A stretch of 47,816 nucleotides of DNA from Curtobacterium flaccumfaciens (GTDB taxonomy: Bacteria; Actinomycetota; Actinomycetes; Actinomycetales; Microbacteriaceae), in NCBI RefSeq assembly GCF_004361695.1, contig NZ_SNVW01000017.1, positions 1 through 47,816 on the forward strand, written 5' to 3'. The translations under genes and the position numbers were made by a program. This document shows positions 18,511-26,514 of this stretch, piece by piece (position 1 is the stretch's first letter; each line of letters opens with the position of its first letter). Below the pieces are notes generated by a model that ran no database searches, was not told the DNA's origin, and saw only the letters and a program-made list of their open reading frames with translations.

Positions 18511-19119
18511 ATGGCGTCACTCACGCCGCTTGCGTTCGCCGCGCTCGGGCTCCTCAACGAGGCGCCGATGCACCCCTACGAGATGTTCCAGCTCATGCTC
18601 CAGCGCCGGGAGGACGAGAACGTCAAGGTCCGCCCGGGCACGCTCTACCACCAGATCGGACGGCTCGTCGACCTCGGGTACGCCGAACCGCTCGGCACCG
18701 AGCGTGCGGGCAACCGTCCGGAGCGCACCACCTACGCGATCACCGACCACGGGCGGGACGCCCTCGAATCCGGGCTCCGGCGCATGGTCGCCGAACCGGC
18801 GGACGAGTTCCCTGAGTTCCACCTGGCGCTCTCGCACGTCGACAACCTGAGCGACCACGACGCGGTCACCGCCATCCGAGCACGAGCCGACGCGATCCGC
18901 GCCCGACTGGCCGGGTACGAGGAAGCGGCCACGGGCCTCCAGGCCAAGGGGTTGGCGACCCGCTTCTGGCTGGACGTGTCGTACGTCCGTGCCATGCTCA
19001 CCGCGCAACTCGAGTGGCTCACCGCGACCGCGGACCGCATCGAGCGTGGGGACGTCCCGTGGGACGGCCCGGCGCTCGCCACCGACACCGAACCGAACAG
19101 CAAGGAACCCACTCGATGA
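18511..19119 (+). CDS. PadR-family transcriptional regulator
   Basis: A 202-residue regulator. The N-terminal winged helix (residues about 5-85) has the family pattern LGLLNEAPMHPYEMFQLM, VRPGTLYHQIGRLVDLGYAEP and TTYAITDHGRDAL. A helical C-terminal dimerisation domain ends near residue 185. The ATG has GGAGG five bases ahead. The stop overlaps the ATG of the exporter (ATGA), so this is a regulator-exporter operon and the regulator very likely senses the exporter's substrate. Confidence 0.93.
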   Translation: MASLTPLAFAALGLLNEAPMHPYEMFQLMLQRREDENVKVRPGTLYHQIGRLVDLGYAEPLGTERAGNRPERTTYAITDHGRDALESGLRRMVAEPADEFPEFHLALSHVDNLSDHDAVTAIRARADAIRARLAGYEEAATGLQAKGLATRFWLDVSYVRAMLTAQLEWLTATADRIERGDVPWDGPALATDTEPNSKEPTR

Positions 19120-20762
19120 CCACCGTCACGCCACCGCGGACGACCGAGAAGAAGCCGTGGCCAGCCCTCTGGGCGCTCGTCGTCGGCTTCTTCATGATCC
19201 TCGTCGACTCGACCATCGTGTCCGTCGCGACCCCCACCATCGCCGAGAAGCTCGACGCCGACATCAACGCCGTCATCTGGGTGACGAGCGCGTACCTGCT
19301 CGCGTACGCCGTGCCGCTCCTCATCACCGGGCGCCTCGGTGACCGCTTCGGTCCGAAGGTGCTCTACCAGACCGGGCTCGTCGTGTTCACGCTGGCCAGC
19401 CTCTGGTGCGGTCTGTCCGGCTCGATCGAGATGCTCATCGTGGCCCGCGTCGTGCAGGGCCTCGGTGCCGCCATGATGACCCCGCAGACGATGTCCGTCA
19501 TCACGCGGATGTTCCCGCCGCAGAACCGCGGCGCGGCGATGGGCCTCTGGGGTGCCGTCGCCGGTGTCGCCTCCCTCGTCGGCCCGATCCTCGGCGGCCT
19601 GCTCGTCGACGGGTTCGGCTGGGAGTGGATCTTCATCGTGAACGTCCCCGTCGGCGTCGTCGCGTTCATCCTCGCGCAGCGCTTCGTGCCGAAGTTCGAG
19701 CGCCACGGACACCGCTTCGACTACCTCGGCATCGTGCTCTCCGCCGCCGGCCTCTTCCTGCTCGTCTTCGGCATCCAGGAGGGCGAGACCTACGACTGGG
19801 GCACCATCACCGGGCCGATCAGTGTGTGGTCGCTCATCATCGCCGGCATCGTCGTGCTCGCCGCGTTCGTCGTGTGGCAGGGCGTGCAGAAGGGCGAGCC
19901 GCTGCTGCCGCTCGGCCTCTTCAAGGACCGCAACTTCACGCTGGCGAACATCGCGATCACCGCGGTCGGCGTCGCGATCTCGTCCTTCGCGCTGCCGATC
20001 ATGCTCTGGGCGCAGGACGTCGAGAAGTTCTCGCCGACCGGGGCCGCGCTGCTCCTCGTGCCGCAGGCCGTGATCTCCGCGGGCCTCGCCCCGTTCATCG
20101 GCAAGAAGCTCACCGTCTGGAACCCGCGCTGGGTCGCGTCGTTCGGCCTCGCCTGCTTCTCTGCAGGGCTGTTCTGGTTCGGTGCGCTGCTCGCCTCCGG
20201 TGCCGACTGGGGCTGGGTGCTCCTGCCGAGCGCGCTCCTCGGGCTCGCCAACGCCTGCATGTGGGGGCCGCTGTCCGTCTCGGCGACGCGGAACCTCTCG
20301 CCGCGCCTGGCCGGTGCCGGCTCGGGCGTCTACAACACCACGCGGCAGATCGGTGCCGTGCTCGGTTCGGCCGGCATCGCCGCGCTGATCGAGGCGCGCA
20401 TCACCGCGAACTTCCCGGCGCAGTCCGGCGGGGTCTCGGCCGGCGGTGCGGAGCAGCAGGTCGGCGGCCTGCCGCAGTTCCTGCTCCAGCCGTTCGCCAC
20501 CGCGATGGGGCAGTCGCTCGTCCTGCCGGCCGTGGTGCTCGTCATCGCGATCGTCGCCGCGCTGTTCCTGGCGAAGCCGAAGCAGACCGTCGCCTGGCAG
20601 CAGACCGGGTCGGTCGCGACGCAGCCCGACGCCGCTGCGAAGTCGGACGCCGACGGTTCTCCGGAGGTCGAGCACGGCGTGCACGCCGCGGCCAGCGCTC
20701 CGGCCACGCCCGAGGACGAGCTCGCGGCGATCGACCACCACGGCAAGCACGCCGACGTGTAG
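19116..20762 (+). CDS. MFS drug exporter, DHA2 (EmrB/QacA) family
   Basis: A 548-residue inner-membrane protein with about 14 hydrophobic segments. MILVDSTIVSVATPTIAEKL and SAYLLAYAVPLLITGRLGDRFG are the DHA2 motifs of helices 1-3. ARVVQGLGAAMMTPQTMSVI and GPILGGLLVDGFGWEWIF are motifs B and C. The last about 50 residues are hydrophilic and Ala/Asp-rich. Proton-driven efflux of toxic organic compounds is the family role. It is translationally coupled to padR. Confidence 0.93.
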   Translation: MTTVTPPRTTEKKPWPALWALVVGFFMILVDSTIVSVATPTIAEKLDADINAVIWVTSAYLLAYAVPLLITGRLGDRFGPKVLYQTGLVVFTLASLWCGLSGSIEMLIVARVVQGLGAAMMTPQTMSVITRMFPPQNRGAAMGLWGAVAGVASLVGPILGGLLVDGFGWEWIFIVNVPVGVVAFILAQRFVPKFERHGHRFDYLGIVLSAAGLFLLVFGIQEGETYDWGTITGPISVWSLIIAGIVVLAAFVVWQGVQKGEPLLPLGLFKDRNFTLANIAITAVGVAISSFALPIMLWAQDVEKFSPTGAALLLVPQAVISAGLAPFIGKKLTVWNPRWVASFGLACFSAGLFWFGALLASGADWGWVLLPSALLGLANACMWGPLSVSATRNLSPRLAGAGSGVYNTTRQIGAVLGSAGIAALIEARITANFPAQSGGVSAGGAEQQVGGLPQFLLQPFATAMGQSLVLPAVVLVIAIVAALFLAKPKQTVAWQQTGSVATQPDAAAKSDADGSPEVEHGVHAAASAPATPEDELAAIDHHGKHADV

Positions 20763-20779
20763 GCAGCGTCGTCGCTGCA

Positions 20780-20817
20780 CGGGCCCCGGGCTGCTCACAC
20801 GAGCGGCCCGGGGCCCG
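20780..20817 (+). terminator. Strong hairpin after the drug-exporter gene
   Basis: CGGGCCCCGGGC and GCCCGGGGCCCG pair around an inner GCTC/GAGC and a loop ACAC, followed by TTC. It is a rho-independent-like stem without a long U-tract. Confidence 0.7.
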
Positions 20818-20893
20818 TTCGTGTCCGCGTCCGCGGCGTCGCTGTCGGGGGCGGGGGCGGGGGCGGGTCGGGGTGCGCTGCGTGCGGCGAACT

Positions 20894-21019
20894 GCGACAT
20901 CGTCGACGTCGTACGACATCGCTCGTGTCGAAGTCCCGCGTTCGCAACTGTTGCGGGCGCGGTGTTGCGACACCGGCGCTGTCGTACGACGTCGATCACG
21001 TCGTTCCGAGTCCGCGCCC
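20894..21019 (+). repeat. 126-bp three-palindrome element, copy 1
   Basis: It contains the 10-bp palindrome GTCGTACGAC twice (20908-20917 and 20981-20990), exactly 73 bases apart, with GCAACTGTTGC midway (20944-20954). It ends in GTTCCGAGTCCGCGCCC. It aligns without gaps to 30363-30488, 95 of 126 positions by hand count. It lies between convergent genes. Nothing else is visible in 20818-21046. Confidence 0.85.
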
Positions 21020-21046
21020 GTGGGGCCCGCTGCCGCGCACGCGCGC

Positions 21047-21868
21047 TCAGCCGCGCCGCTCGAGGTGCGCCCGCGTCAGCGCCTCCATCTCCTCGTCGCT
21101 GAGGGCGTCCACGCTGCGGGCCTCGCGCCGGTCGCTCCGCTGCCACCGGACGAACAAGGCGATGAGCACGGGGACGTCGGCGACCTCGGCGATGAACCAG
21201 AGCAGGTCTCCGGCGAGGTGCTGGTCGCGCAGCGGTGAGGGGAACCACGACTGCCCGACCGCCTGCACGACCGAGTGGTCCATCACGTGGTTCGTGATCC
21301 GCAGGACGATGCCCGGCACCGCGTCGGCGAGCAGCTCGACGAACGCGAGCAGGAACTCGATGGTGACGAAGGTCGACGAGCGGAGGATCCCCGGCTCGGA
21401 CAGGGGCGTGAGCAGCCCGAACCCGAGCATCGGCACCAGGACCGTGATCGCCGTCGCCCAGCCCGCGGACTCGCGGATGGTGGCCGAGAGCGGGGTGAGC
21501 AGCACGCAGAACAACGCGAGGGCGATGAGCGGCGAGACGATCGCGTTGCCGAGGAACCGTGCCGGACGTGACCGGAGCACGGCGGTGGCGGTCTGCGCGA
21601 GGCGAGCAGGGCCTCCAGTCCGGAGCAACGAGACGGGCGCGGCCAGCGCGGCGAAGGTGGGGACCGCGAAGAAGAGCAGGGCCAACCGCAGGACGAACGC
21701 CCAGCGCAGCTCGCGGTCGTACAGGCCGACGATGCCGAACTGCAGGATCCCGAACAGGACCAGCGAAGCGAGGAACGCCAAGCTCCGCCACCACGGCCAC
21801 GGCGTTCCGCGACGTGCGGCGCCGACGACCCACCAGCCGTAGGTGACCGCCGCGACGGCGATGAGCAC
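21047..21868 (-). CDS. CtaG-like membrane protein (cytochrome c oxidase assembly family)
   Basis: A 273-residue (or longer) membrane protein with about seven hydrophobic segments and the pattern LTPLSATIRESAGW...MLGFGLLTPL, FVTIEFLLAF and HVMDHS, which fits the CtaG/YtpB-like family tied to copper or cytochrome oxidase assembly. The first usual start is GTG 21868, but this falls inside the expected first helix. The frame stays open upstream, and a perfect AGGAGG (21929-21934) stands 6 bases before an ACG codon at 21922. That codon would give 291 residues beginning with PSTPEFWSTWHTDPL, so the true start may be non-standard. Confidence 0.75.
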   Translation of the reverse strand: MLIAVAAVTYGWWVVGAARRGTPWPWWRSLAFLASLVLFGILQFGIVGLYDRELRWAFVLRLALLFFAVPTFAALAAPVSLLRTGGPARLAQTATAVLRSRPARFLGNAIVSPLIALALFCVLLTPLSATIRESAGWATAITVLVPMLGFGLLTPLSEPGILRSSTFVTIEFLLAFVELLADAVPGIVLRITNHVMDHSVVQAVGQSWFPSPLRDQHLAGDLLWFIAEVADVPVLIALFVRWQRSDRREARSVDALSDEEMEALTRAHLERRG

Positions 21869-22088
21869 GGCCGCCAGGGGGTCGGTGTGCCAGGTGCTCC
21901 AGAACTCGGGTGTCGACGGCGTGGGGTGCCTCCTGCTGTTCGTGCTGCCGATGACGATCCTCCGCCCGGAGCGCGGGCCGGTGGGGCCCTAGGGGGCCCC
22001 GGGTGGTGAGAACCGGTTCAGATCCGACCCGAGCGCGGGAGCGTGTACAGTGGCTGTTGTCTTGATCGCTGCAAAAGAAGGGGTCCTC

Positions 22089-22532
22089 ATGGATGTCGAC
22101 GCCGACCTGCTCCGCACCGCCGGACTCCGGGTGACGACGCCGCGGCTCGCCGTCCTCCGCGCGACCGAGACGATGCCGCACGCCACGGCCGACGACATCG
22201 TGACGGCCCTGGCAACCGAGCTCCCGACCACCAGCCACCAGGCGGTGTACGGCGTCCTCGCGGCGCTCACCGGCGTCGGGCTCGTGCGCCGGATCGAGCC
22301 GGCCGGCAGCCCGGCACGCTACGAACGGCGCACCGGCGACAACCACCACCACATCGTGTGCACGATGTGCGGCGCGATCGAGGACGTCGACTGCGCGGTC
22401 GGCCACTCGCCGTGCCTCACGCCGTCCGAGACGCACGGGTTCGCCGTCACCACCGCCGAGGTCACCTACTGGGGGATCTGCGAGCGGTGCGCCGCGGCGG
22501 AGCGTGACGACGCGGAACCCGTGGCCGTGTAG
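22089..22532 (+). CDS. Fur-family regulator, FurA/PerR-like
   Basis: A 147-residue metalloregulator. The winged helix runs over residues about 5-85 ([36 protein letters not shown]). The metal-binding features are [13 protein letters not shown] and a C-terminal CERC pair. ATG 22089 has GAAGGGG five bases ahead. A GTG at 22050 in the same frame is unlikely because it reads through the leader. A -10-like TACAGT lies just upstream. It is placed directly before the catalase gene, so it is probably peroxide-responsive control of that gene rather than iron uptake. Confidence 0.92.
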   Translation: MDVDADLLRTAGLRVTTPRLAVLRATETMPHATADDIVTALATELPTTSHQAVYGVLAALTGVGLVRRIEPAGSPARYERRTGDNHHHIVCTMCGAIEDVDCAVGHSPCLTPSETHGFAVTTAEVTYWGICERCAAAERDDAEPVAV

Positions 22533-22654
22533 CGCCACGACGCCGAGGCCGTCACGCAGCCCGGCGATGCCGAGGCCGCCACGGCGACGAGCACCGGCCC
22601 CACAGACAACCCGAGCACCCTGACCGAACCAACCGTTCCACCCAAGGAGGAACC

Positions 22655-24184
22655 GTGTCCGACCAGAACACGACGCCCGGCCAACCGGCCGGCATCCCCA
22701 CCACGACCACGAACTCCGGCGCTCCCGTCTCGAGCGACGAGCACTCGATGGGTGTCGGGGCCGACGGCCCCCTCGCCCTGCACGACCACTACCTCGTCGA
22801 GAAGCTCGCGCAGTTCAACCGCGAGCGCGTCCCGGAGCGGGTCGTGCACGCCAAGGGCGGCGGCGCCTTCGGCACCTTCACCGTCACGCAGGACATCAGC
22901 CGGTACACCCGTGCCGCGTTCCTCCAGCCGGGCCAGACCACCGAGATGCTCGCCCGCTTCTCGAGCGTCGCCGGCGAGCAGGGCTCCCCGGACACCTGGC
23001 GCGACCCCCGTGGCTTCGCGCTGAAGTTCTACACGACCGAGGGCAACTACGACCTCGTCGGCAACAACACCCCGGTGTTCTTCATCCGCGACGGCATCAA
23101 GTTCCCCGACTTCATCCGCTCGCAGAAGCGCCTGCCGGGCTCGCACCTGCGCGACCACGACATGCAGTGGGACTTCTGGACCCTGTCGCCCGAGTCGGCG
23201 CACCAGGTCACGTGGCTCATGGGCGACCGTGGCCTGCCGGCATCGTGGCGTGAGATGGACGGCTTCGGCTCGCACACGTACCAGTGGATCAACGCCGAGG
23301 GTGAGCGCTTCTGGGTGAAGTACCACTTCATCACCGAGCAGGGCCACAAGACCCTGACGCAGGAGGACGCCGACCGCATCGCCGGCGAGGACGCGGACTT
23401 CCACATCCGTGACCTGCACGCTGCGATCGAGCGGCAGGACTTCCCGCGCTGGACCCTCAAGGTGCAGGTCATGCCCTACGAGGACGCCGCGAGCTACCGC
23501 TTCAACCCGTTCGACCTGACGAAGGTGTGGCCGCACGCGGACTACCCGCTCATCGAGGTCGGCACGATGGAGCTCAACCGCAACCCGGAGAACTACTTCG
23601 CGCAGATCGAGCAGGCAACCTTCGCCCCGTCGAACTTCGTGCCCGGCATCGCCGCGAGCCCGGACAAGATGCTCCTCGCGCGCATCTTCAGTTACGCGGA
23701 CGCCCACCGCTACCGCGTCGGCACGAACCACGCGCAGCTGCCGGTGAACGCCCCGAAGAACGAGGTGCACTCGTACTCGAAGGACGGCGCGATGCGCTTC
23801 GACTTCCAGAAGTCCGAGGTCCCCGTGTACGCGCCGAACTCGCTCGGTGGTGCGCACGCCGACCCGAACGCGACCGACGACGCCCCCGGCTGGGAGTCGG
23901 ACGGCGCGCTGCAGCGTTCCGCCGCGACGCTCCACCCCGAGGACGACGACTTCGGCCAGGCCGGCACGCTCGTCCGCGAGGTCCTCGACGACGCCGCCCG
24001 TGCGCGCCTGGTCGGCAACATCGCCGGGCACGTCTCGAAGGTGACCCGCGACGACCTGCGCGAGCGCGTGTTCGCCTACTGGACGAACGTCGACGCCGAG
24101 CTGGGTGCGCGCGTGCGCGCCGCGGTCGTGCCGAGCGCGCCGGGCTCGAACGAGGACCCGGAGAAGGTCGCGGTCGAGGCGTAG
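22655..24184 (+). CDS. katA: Monofunctional haem catalase
   Basis: A 509-residue small-subunit catalase that dismutates hydrogen peroxide. The catalytic His region is [12 protein letters not shown], the Asn is in [12 protein letters not shown], and the haem-ligand Tyr region is [33 protein letters not shown] is also a family signature. The GTG start has AAGGAGG at ideal distance. It follows the Fur gene by 122 bases that hold no other gene. Confidence 0.96.
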   Translation: MSDQNTTPGQPAGIPTTTTNSGAPVSSDEHSMGVGADGPLALHDHYLVEKLAQFNRERVPERVVHAKGGGAFGTFTVTQDISRYTRAAFLQPGQTTEMLARFSSVAGEQGSPDTWRDPRGFALKFYTTEGNYDLVGNNTPVFFIRDGIKFPDFIRSQKRLPGSHLRDHDMQWDFWTLSPESAHQVTWLMGDRGLPASWREMDGFGSHTYQWINAEGERFWVKYHFITEQGHKTLTQEDADRIAGEDADFHIRDLHAAIERQDFPRWTLKVQVMPYEDAASYRFNPFDLTKVWPHADYPLIEVGTMELNRNPENYFAQIEQATFAPSNFVPGIAASPDKMLLARIFSYADAHRYRVGTNHAQLPVNAPKNEVHSYSKDGAMRFDFQKSEVPVYAPNSLGGAHADPNATDDAPGWESDGALQRSAATLHPEDDDFGQAGTLVREVLDDAARARLVGNIAGHVSKVTRDDLRERVFAYWTNVDAELGARVRAAVVPSAPGSNEDPEKVAVEA

Positions 24185-24187
24185 TCC

Positions 24188-24219
24188 GGTGGACGCGGGG
24201 GCGTGAGCCCCGGTCCACC
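24188..24219 (+). terminator. Hairpin after katA
   Basis: GGTGGAC and GTCCACC flank an inner stem GGGGC/GCCCC with loop GTGA. It lies directly upstream of a second, longer hairpin. Confidence 0.5.
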
Positions 24220-24223
24220 ACCC

Positions 24224-24271
24224 GACGGACGGGAGGCACGGTGCCAGCTGGCACTGTGCCTCCCGTCCGTC
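24224..24271. terminator. 24-bp palindromic hairpin terminator
   Basis: GACGGACGGGAGGCACGG opens the left arm, and the right arm 24248-24271 pairs with it except for one G-T wobble. It is a member of the hairpin family and serves the convergent katA and NodA-like genes. Confidence 0.8.
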
Positions 24272-24283
24272 GTGGCGTTGCGT

Positions 24284-24850
24284 CTAGACCTGCTGGCCGT
24301 TCAGCCAGATCGGTCCGGTCGGCCAGTCCTCCAGTGGTTCGGCCACCGGCCGGACCATCCAGCCGCCCTGCTCCGTGTTGCTGATGCCCGCGCCCTCGGC
24401 CGTGAACGCCGAGAACGTGCCGACGACGTCGTCGAGCTCGTGCCAGCCGAGGTGTGCGTAGAACGGGATCCGGTTCTCGCCGGCGCCGAGGAACCCGAAC
24501 GGCACCTGGAGTCCGTCGAGGACCGCGTGCGTCCGGGTCATGAGCTCGCGACCCACACCGGTTCCCTGCAGTCGCGGCGACACGGCGACGAGCCCCGTGT
24601 CGCCGACCAGGACGTCCCGGCCGCCGACGGTGACGAACATGCGGCGGATGCCGACGTGGGCGAGCACCACCCCGTCGGCGTCGTGCGCGAGCACCCGGCG
24701 TTCCGGTTGCATCCCGGACCAGCTCCGACCACCCACGTACCAGTGCGACCAGTCAGGAAAGGCCTGCCCCAGGAGCGCTGCGATCGCCTCGTGGTCGGGG
24801 AGCGACAGCGTGCTCTCCTCGACGACTTCCCACCGGATGTCTTCAGTCAC
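24284..24850 (-). CDS. NodA-family N-acyltransferase homologue
   Basis: A 188-residue protein whose sequence follows the rhizobial NodA pattern along its length: RWEV near the N-terminus, DHEAIAALL, GRSWSGMQPERR (41-52), AHDADGVVLAHVGIRR (55-70), VGGRDVLVGDTGLVAVSPRLQGTGVG (75-100), VPFGF (116-120), then a C-terminal DWPTGPI. NodA moves a fatty acyl group onto the free amine of the chitin oligomer in Nod-factor synthesis and is about 196 residues long. No nodB or nodC is visible, so the substrate here is unknown. A distant ordinary GNAT is the alternative. The GTG has CAGGAT six bases upstream. Confidence 0.8.
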   Translation of the reverse strand: MTEDIRWEVVEESTLSLPDHEAIAALLGQAFPDWSHWYVGGRSWSGMQPERRVLAHDADGVVLAHVGIRRMFVTVGGRDVLVGDTGLVAVSPRLQGTGVGRELMTRTHAVLDGLQVPFGFLGAGENRIPFYAHLGWHELDDVVGTFSAFTAEGAGISNTEQGGWMVRPVAEPLEDWPTGPIWLNGQQV

Positions 24851-24856
24851 GGGTCC

Positions 24857-24862
24857 ATCCTG
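24857..24862 (-). promoter_or_regulatory. Leaderless -10-like element CAGGAT
   Basis: CAGGAT on the minus strand is followed by 6 bases and GTG 24850, the same geometry as other promoters here, though the hexamer is weak. Confidence 0.3.
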
Positions 24863-24905
24863 CCGGGTTCTCCCGACACGGGTTGCCCGACGCCGATCTC
24901 GTCGA

Positions 24906-24911
24906 TACGTT
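24906..24911 (+). promoter_or_regulatory. Probable -10 of the secreted peptide/ABC operon, TACGTT
   Basis: TACGTT gives a transcript start near 24918 and a leader of about 35 bases with GGGGAG before ATG 24953. Confidence 0.35.
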
Positions 24912-24952
24912 AACGGTGATACATGAGTATCAACGACGAGTTGGGGAGATCG

Positions 24953-25237
24953 ATGTCGATCAAGAACGTTCTGCTGGGTGCCACCGTGCTGGGGACCGTC
25001 GTGGCTGGAGGGATCGCGCTGGACAGTGCGACCGCGCCGGACGCGAACGCCGCATCGTGCTGGCGACAGGTCACGCAGAGCAAGGGGAAGAACGACTCCG
25101 GGTGCGGTCGTGCGCAGCACTTCAACCGGCTGAAGAGCGGCGCGATGAAGTGGGGCAACGTCGTCGGCGGGAACCAGTGGTCGTTCCAGACCGCCTGCTG
25201 GGCCAACATCGCGCAGTACGGCATGGTCCGGGCCTGA
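24953..25237 (+). CDS. Small secreted cationic Cys/Trp-rich peptide
   Basis: A 94-residue precursor. Residues 1-34 form a Sec-type signal peptide (MSIKNVLLGATVLGTVVAGG, then ANAA). The mature part is about 60 residues, with Cys36, Cys51 and Cys82, four Trp, eight Lys/Arg and only one acidic residue, so net charge about +7. This composition resembles bacteriocins and other membrane-active peptides, though no family is recognised. ATG 24953 is preceded by GGGGAG four bases away. An in-frame ATG at 24923 has no such site. Its stop is 1 base from the lipoprotein gene that starts the ABC operon. Confidence 0.75.
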   Translation: MSIKNVLLGATVLGTVVAGGIALDSATAPDANAASCWRQVTQSKGKNDSGCGRAQHFNRLKSGAMKWGNVVGGNQWSFQTACWANIAQYGMVRA

Positions 25238-25238
25238 C

Positions 25239-25850
25239 GTGCGGCGGCGGACGTGCTGGGCCTCGTCACTGCTCCTCACCGTCGTCGTCCTGAGCGGGTG
25301 TGCTGGTGCACCCGACGGGACCTCCGGTGCGGACTCGCCGGAGGCTGGCGACTACTCGGCGGCAGGGCCGTGGGCGGGGGAGTTCGCGGAGGCTGCTGCG
25401 GCGGACCTGAGCGACTACCAGTCGAGGATCATCGAGGACGGGGAGATCACCGCGGCGGAGCTCCTGGAGGCACAGGCCCGGGCGAGCGCCTGCATGGAGG
25501 ACCTCGGGCACCGCTACACGACATCGGACGATGGGCGTTCGGAATCCGAGCCGCTGCCCGGGCATGAAGACGACGGCGTCGACACCGTCAACGGGTACAT
25601 GGTCCGGTGTTCGGGAACCTACGACAGCACGGTGACCCAGCTGTTCAACGAGATCAGGCGGAACCCGGAGAAGCAGGACGAAGCGGAGATCAGCGTTGCC
25701 TGTCTCCGTGCTGCGGGCCTGGTCGATCGCGGGTACACGGAGCGTCGGTGGCGCGACGAGTACGACGCGGGCGTCTTCTCCTTCGACGAGTGGTCCGCGG
25801 ATGCGGTGCAGTGTCGAGAAGACCCGCTCGGACTCTGGCGGGACCGCTGA
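25239..25850 (+). CDS. Lipoprotein of unknown function, first paralogue
   Basis: A 203-residue lipoprotein with the lipobox LSGC and lipid anchor Cys21. After a Gly/Ser/Asp linker the mature domain begins SAAGPWAGEF, and it ends with ACLRAAGLVDRGYTERRW and DPLGLWRDR. It shares these blocks, and Cys spaced alike, with the next protein. The GTG start is 1 base after the peptide stop. The TGA overlaps the next ATG (TGATG). Family not recognised. Likely role: extracytoplasmic sensor, immunity or accessory protein of the ABC system. Confidence 0.8.
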   Translation: MRRRTCWASSLLLTVVVLSGCAGAPDGTSGADSPEAGDYSAAGPWAGEFAEAAAADLSDYQSRIIEDGEITAAELLEAQARASACMEDLGHRYTTSDDGRSESEPLPGHEDDGVDTVNGYMVRCSGTYDSTVTQLFNEIRRNPEKQDEAEISVACLRAAGLVDRGYTERRWRDEYDAGVFSFDEWSADAVQCREDPLGLWRDR

Positions 25851-25891
25851 TGCCCTTCCCGGCGGCGGCGCTCCTGGCGCTCGGGTCCATG
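25821..25891 (+). repeat. 71-bp gene-junction repeat, copy 1
   Basis: The end of the first lipoprotein gene and the first 14 codons of the second match 26444-26514 (end of the second lipoprotein, start of the adaptor) at 64 of 71 bases, with GCGGGACCGCTGATG invariant in the middle. Confidence 0.9.
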
Positions 25892-26473
25892 CTGACCGCC
25901 CTCGTCCTGACGACCGCCGCGTGCTCGGCTGGTGGATCGGAGGAACCGAAGCCGACCGTCCCGTCCGGCGGACTCGAGTCGGCCGGCCCGTGGACCGATG
26001 AGTTCCGGGCTGCCCTCGACCACGGGGTCTCTGCCTTCGAAGCCGAGATCCTCGCGGACGGTGCGGTGACGTCCGCCGAGGTGGAAGCCGCGCACGACCG
26101 CGTGGACCGGTGCCTCGCCGACTCGGGGCTCTCGATCGACTACGACCCGGACGGCGGGTTCGAGCTGGTGTCGTTGGACGAGCGTTACCCGGACGGCTTC
26201 TTCGAACGTTCCGACCCGATCCTCCGCGCCTGCGAGAAGGAGTCCGACGAGTACGTCACCTACCTGTTCGCTGAGACGAGACGGAACCCTGAACGGCGTG
26301 ACGACGCGGAGATCACCGTGCCGTGCTTGATCGCGGCCGGCTTGGTGGACAACGGGTACACCGAGCAGCAGTGGCGGGACGACTCCGACGCCGACACGTT
26401 GCCGTTCGACTCCACGAGCGAGCCCGCGAGACAGTGCGATTTCGATCCGCTCGGGCTCTGGCGGGACCGCTGA
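25850..26473 (+). CDS. Lipoprotein of unknown function, second paralogue
   Basis: A 207-residue lipoprotein with lipid anchor Cys25 (TTAACSAGG). The mature domain aligns with the first lipoprotein: ESAGPWTDEF at the start, RRNPE..DAEI, CLIAAGLVDNGYTEQQW and an identical last nine residues DPLGLWRDR. Its first 14 residues, however, match the adaptor protein that follows (MPFPAAALLALGSM against MRFPSAALLALGSM), not the first lipoprotein. Gene order and overlap (TGATG at both ends) point to tandem duplication with a borrowed signal sequence. Confidence 0.82.
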   Translation: MPFPAAALLALGSMLTALVLTTAACSAGGSEEPKPTVPSGGLESAGPWTDEFRAALDHGVSAFEAEILADGAVTSAEVEAAHDRVDRCLADSGLSIDYDPDGGFELVSLDERYPDGFFERSDPILRACEKESDEYVTYLFAETRRNPERRDDAEITVPCLIAAGLVDNGYTEQQWRDDSDADTLPFDSTSEPARQCDFDPLGLWRDR

Positions 26474-26514
26474 TGCGCTTCCCGTCGGCGGCGCTCCTGG
26501 CGCTGGGATCGATG
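26444..26514 (+). repeat. 71-bp gene-junction repeat, copy 2
   Basis: Partner of 25821-25891. It covers the last codons of the second lipoprotein and the first codons of the adaptor gene. Confidence 0.9.

Noticed and set aside
18732..22538. An open minus-strand frame of more than 1200 codons across padR, the exporter and E1
   Set aside because: It runs antisense to clear genes and is of very biased composition (Arg, Gly, His, Asp). It is a shadow of high-GC coding.
24923..24952. Start of the secreted peptide at ATG 24923
   Set aside because: It would place ten polar residues ahead of the signal peptide, and the only good Shine-Dalgarno site precedes ATG 24953.
24953..25237. Secreted peptide as a lactococcin-972 family bacteriocin
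   Set aside because: The general setting (small secreted peptide near an ABC system) is similar, but the mature sequence lacks the family's Tyr/His-rich pattern and the usual large integral immunity protein.
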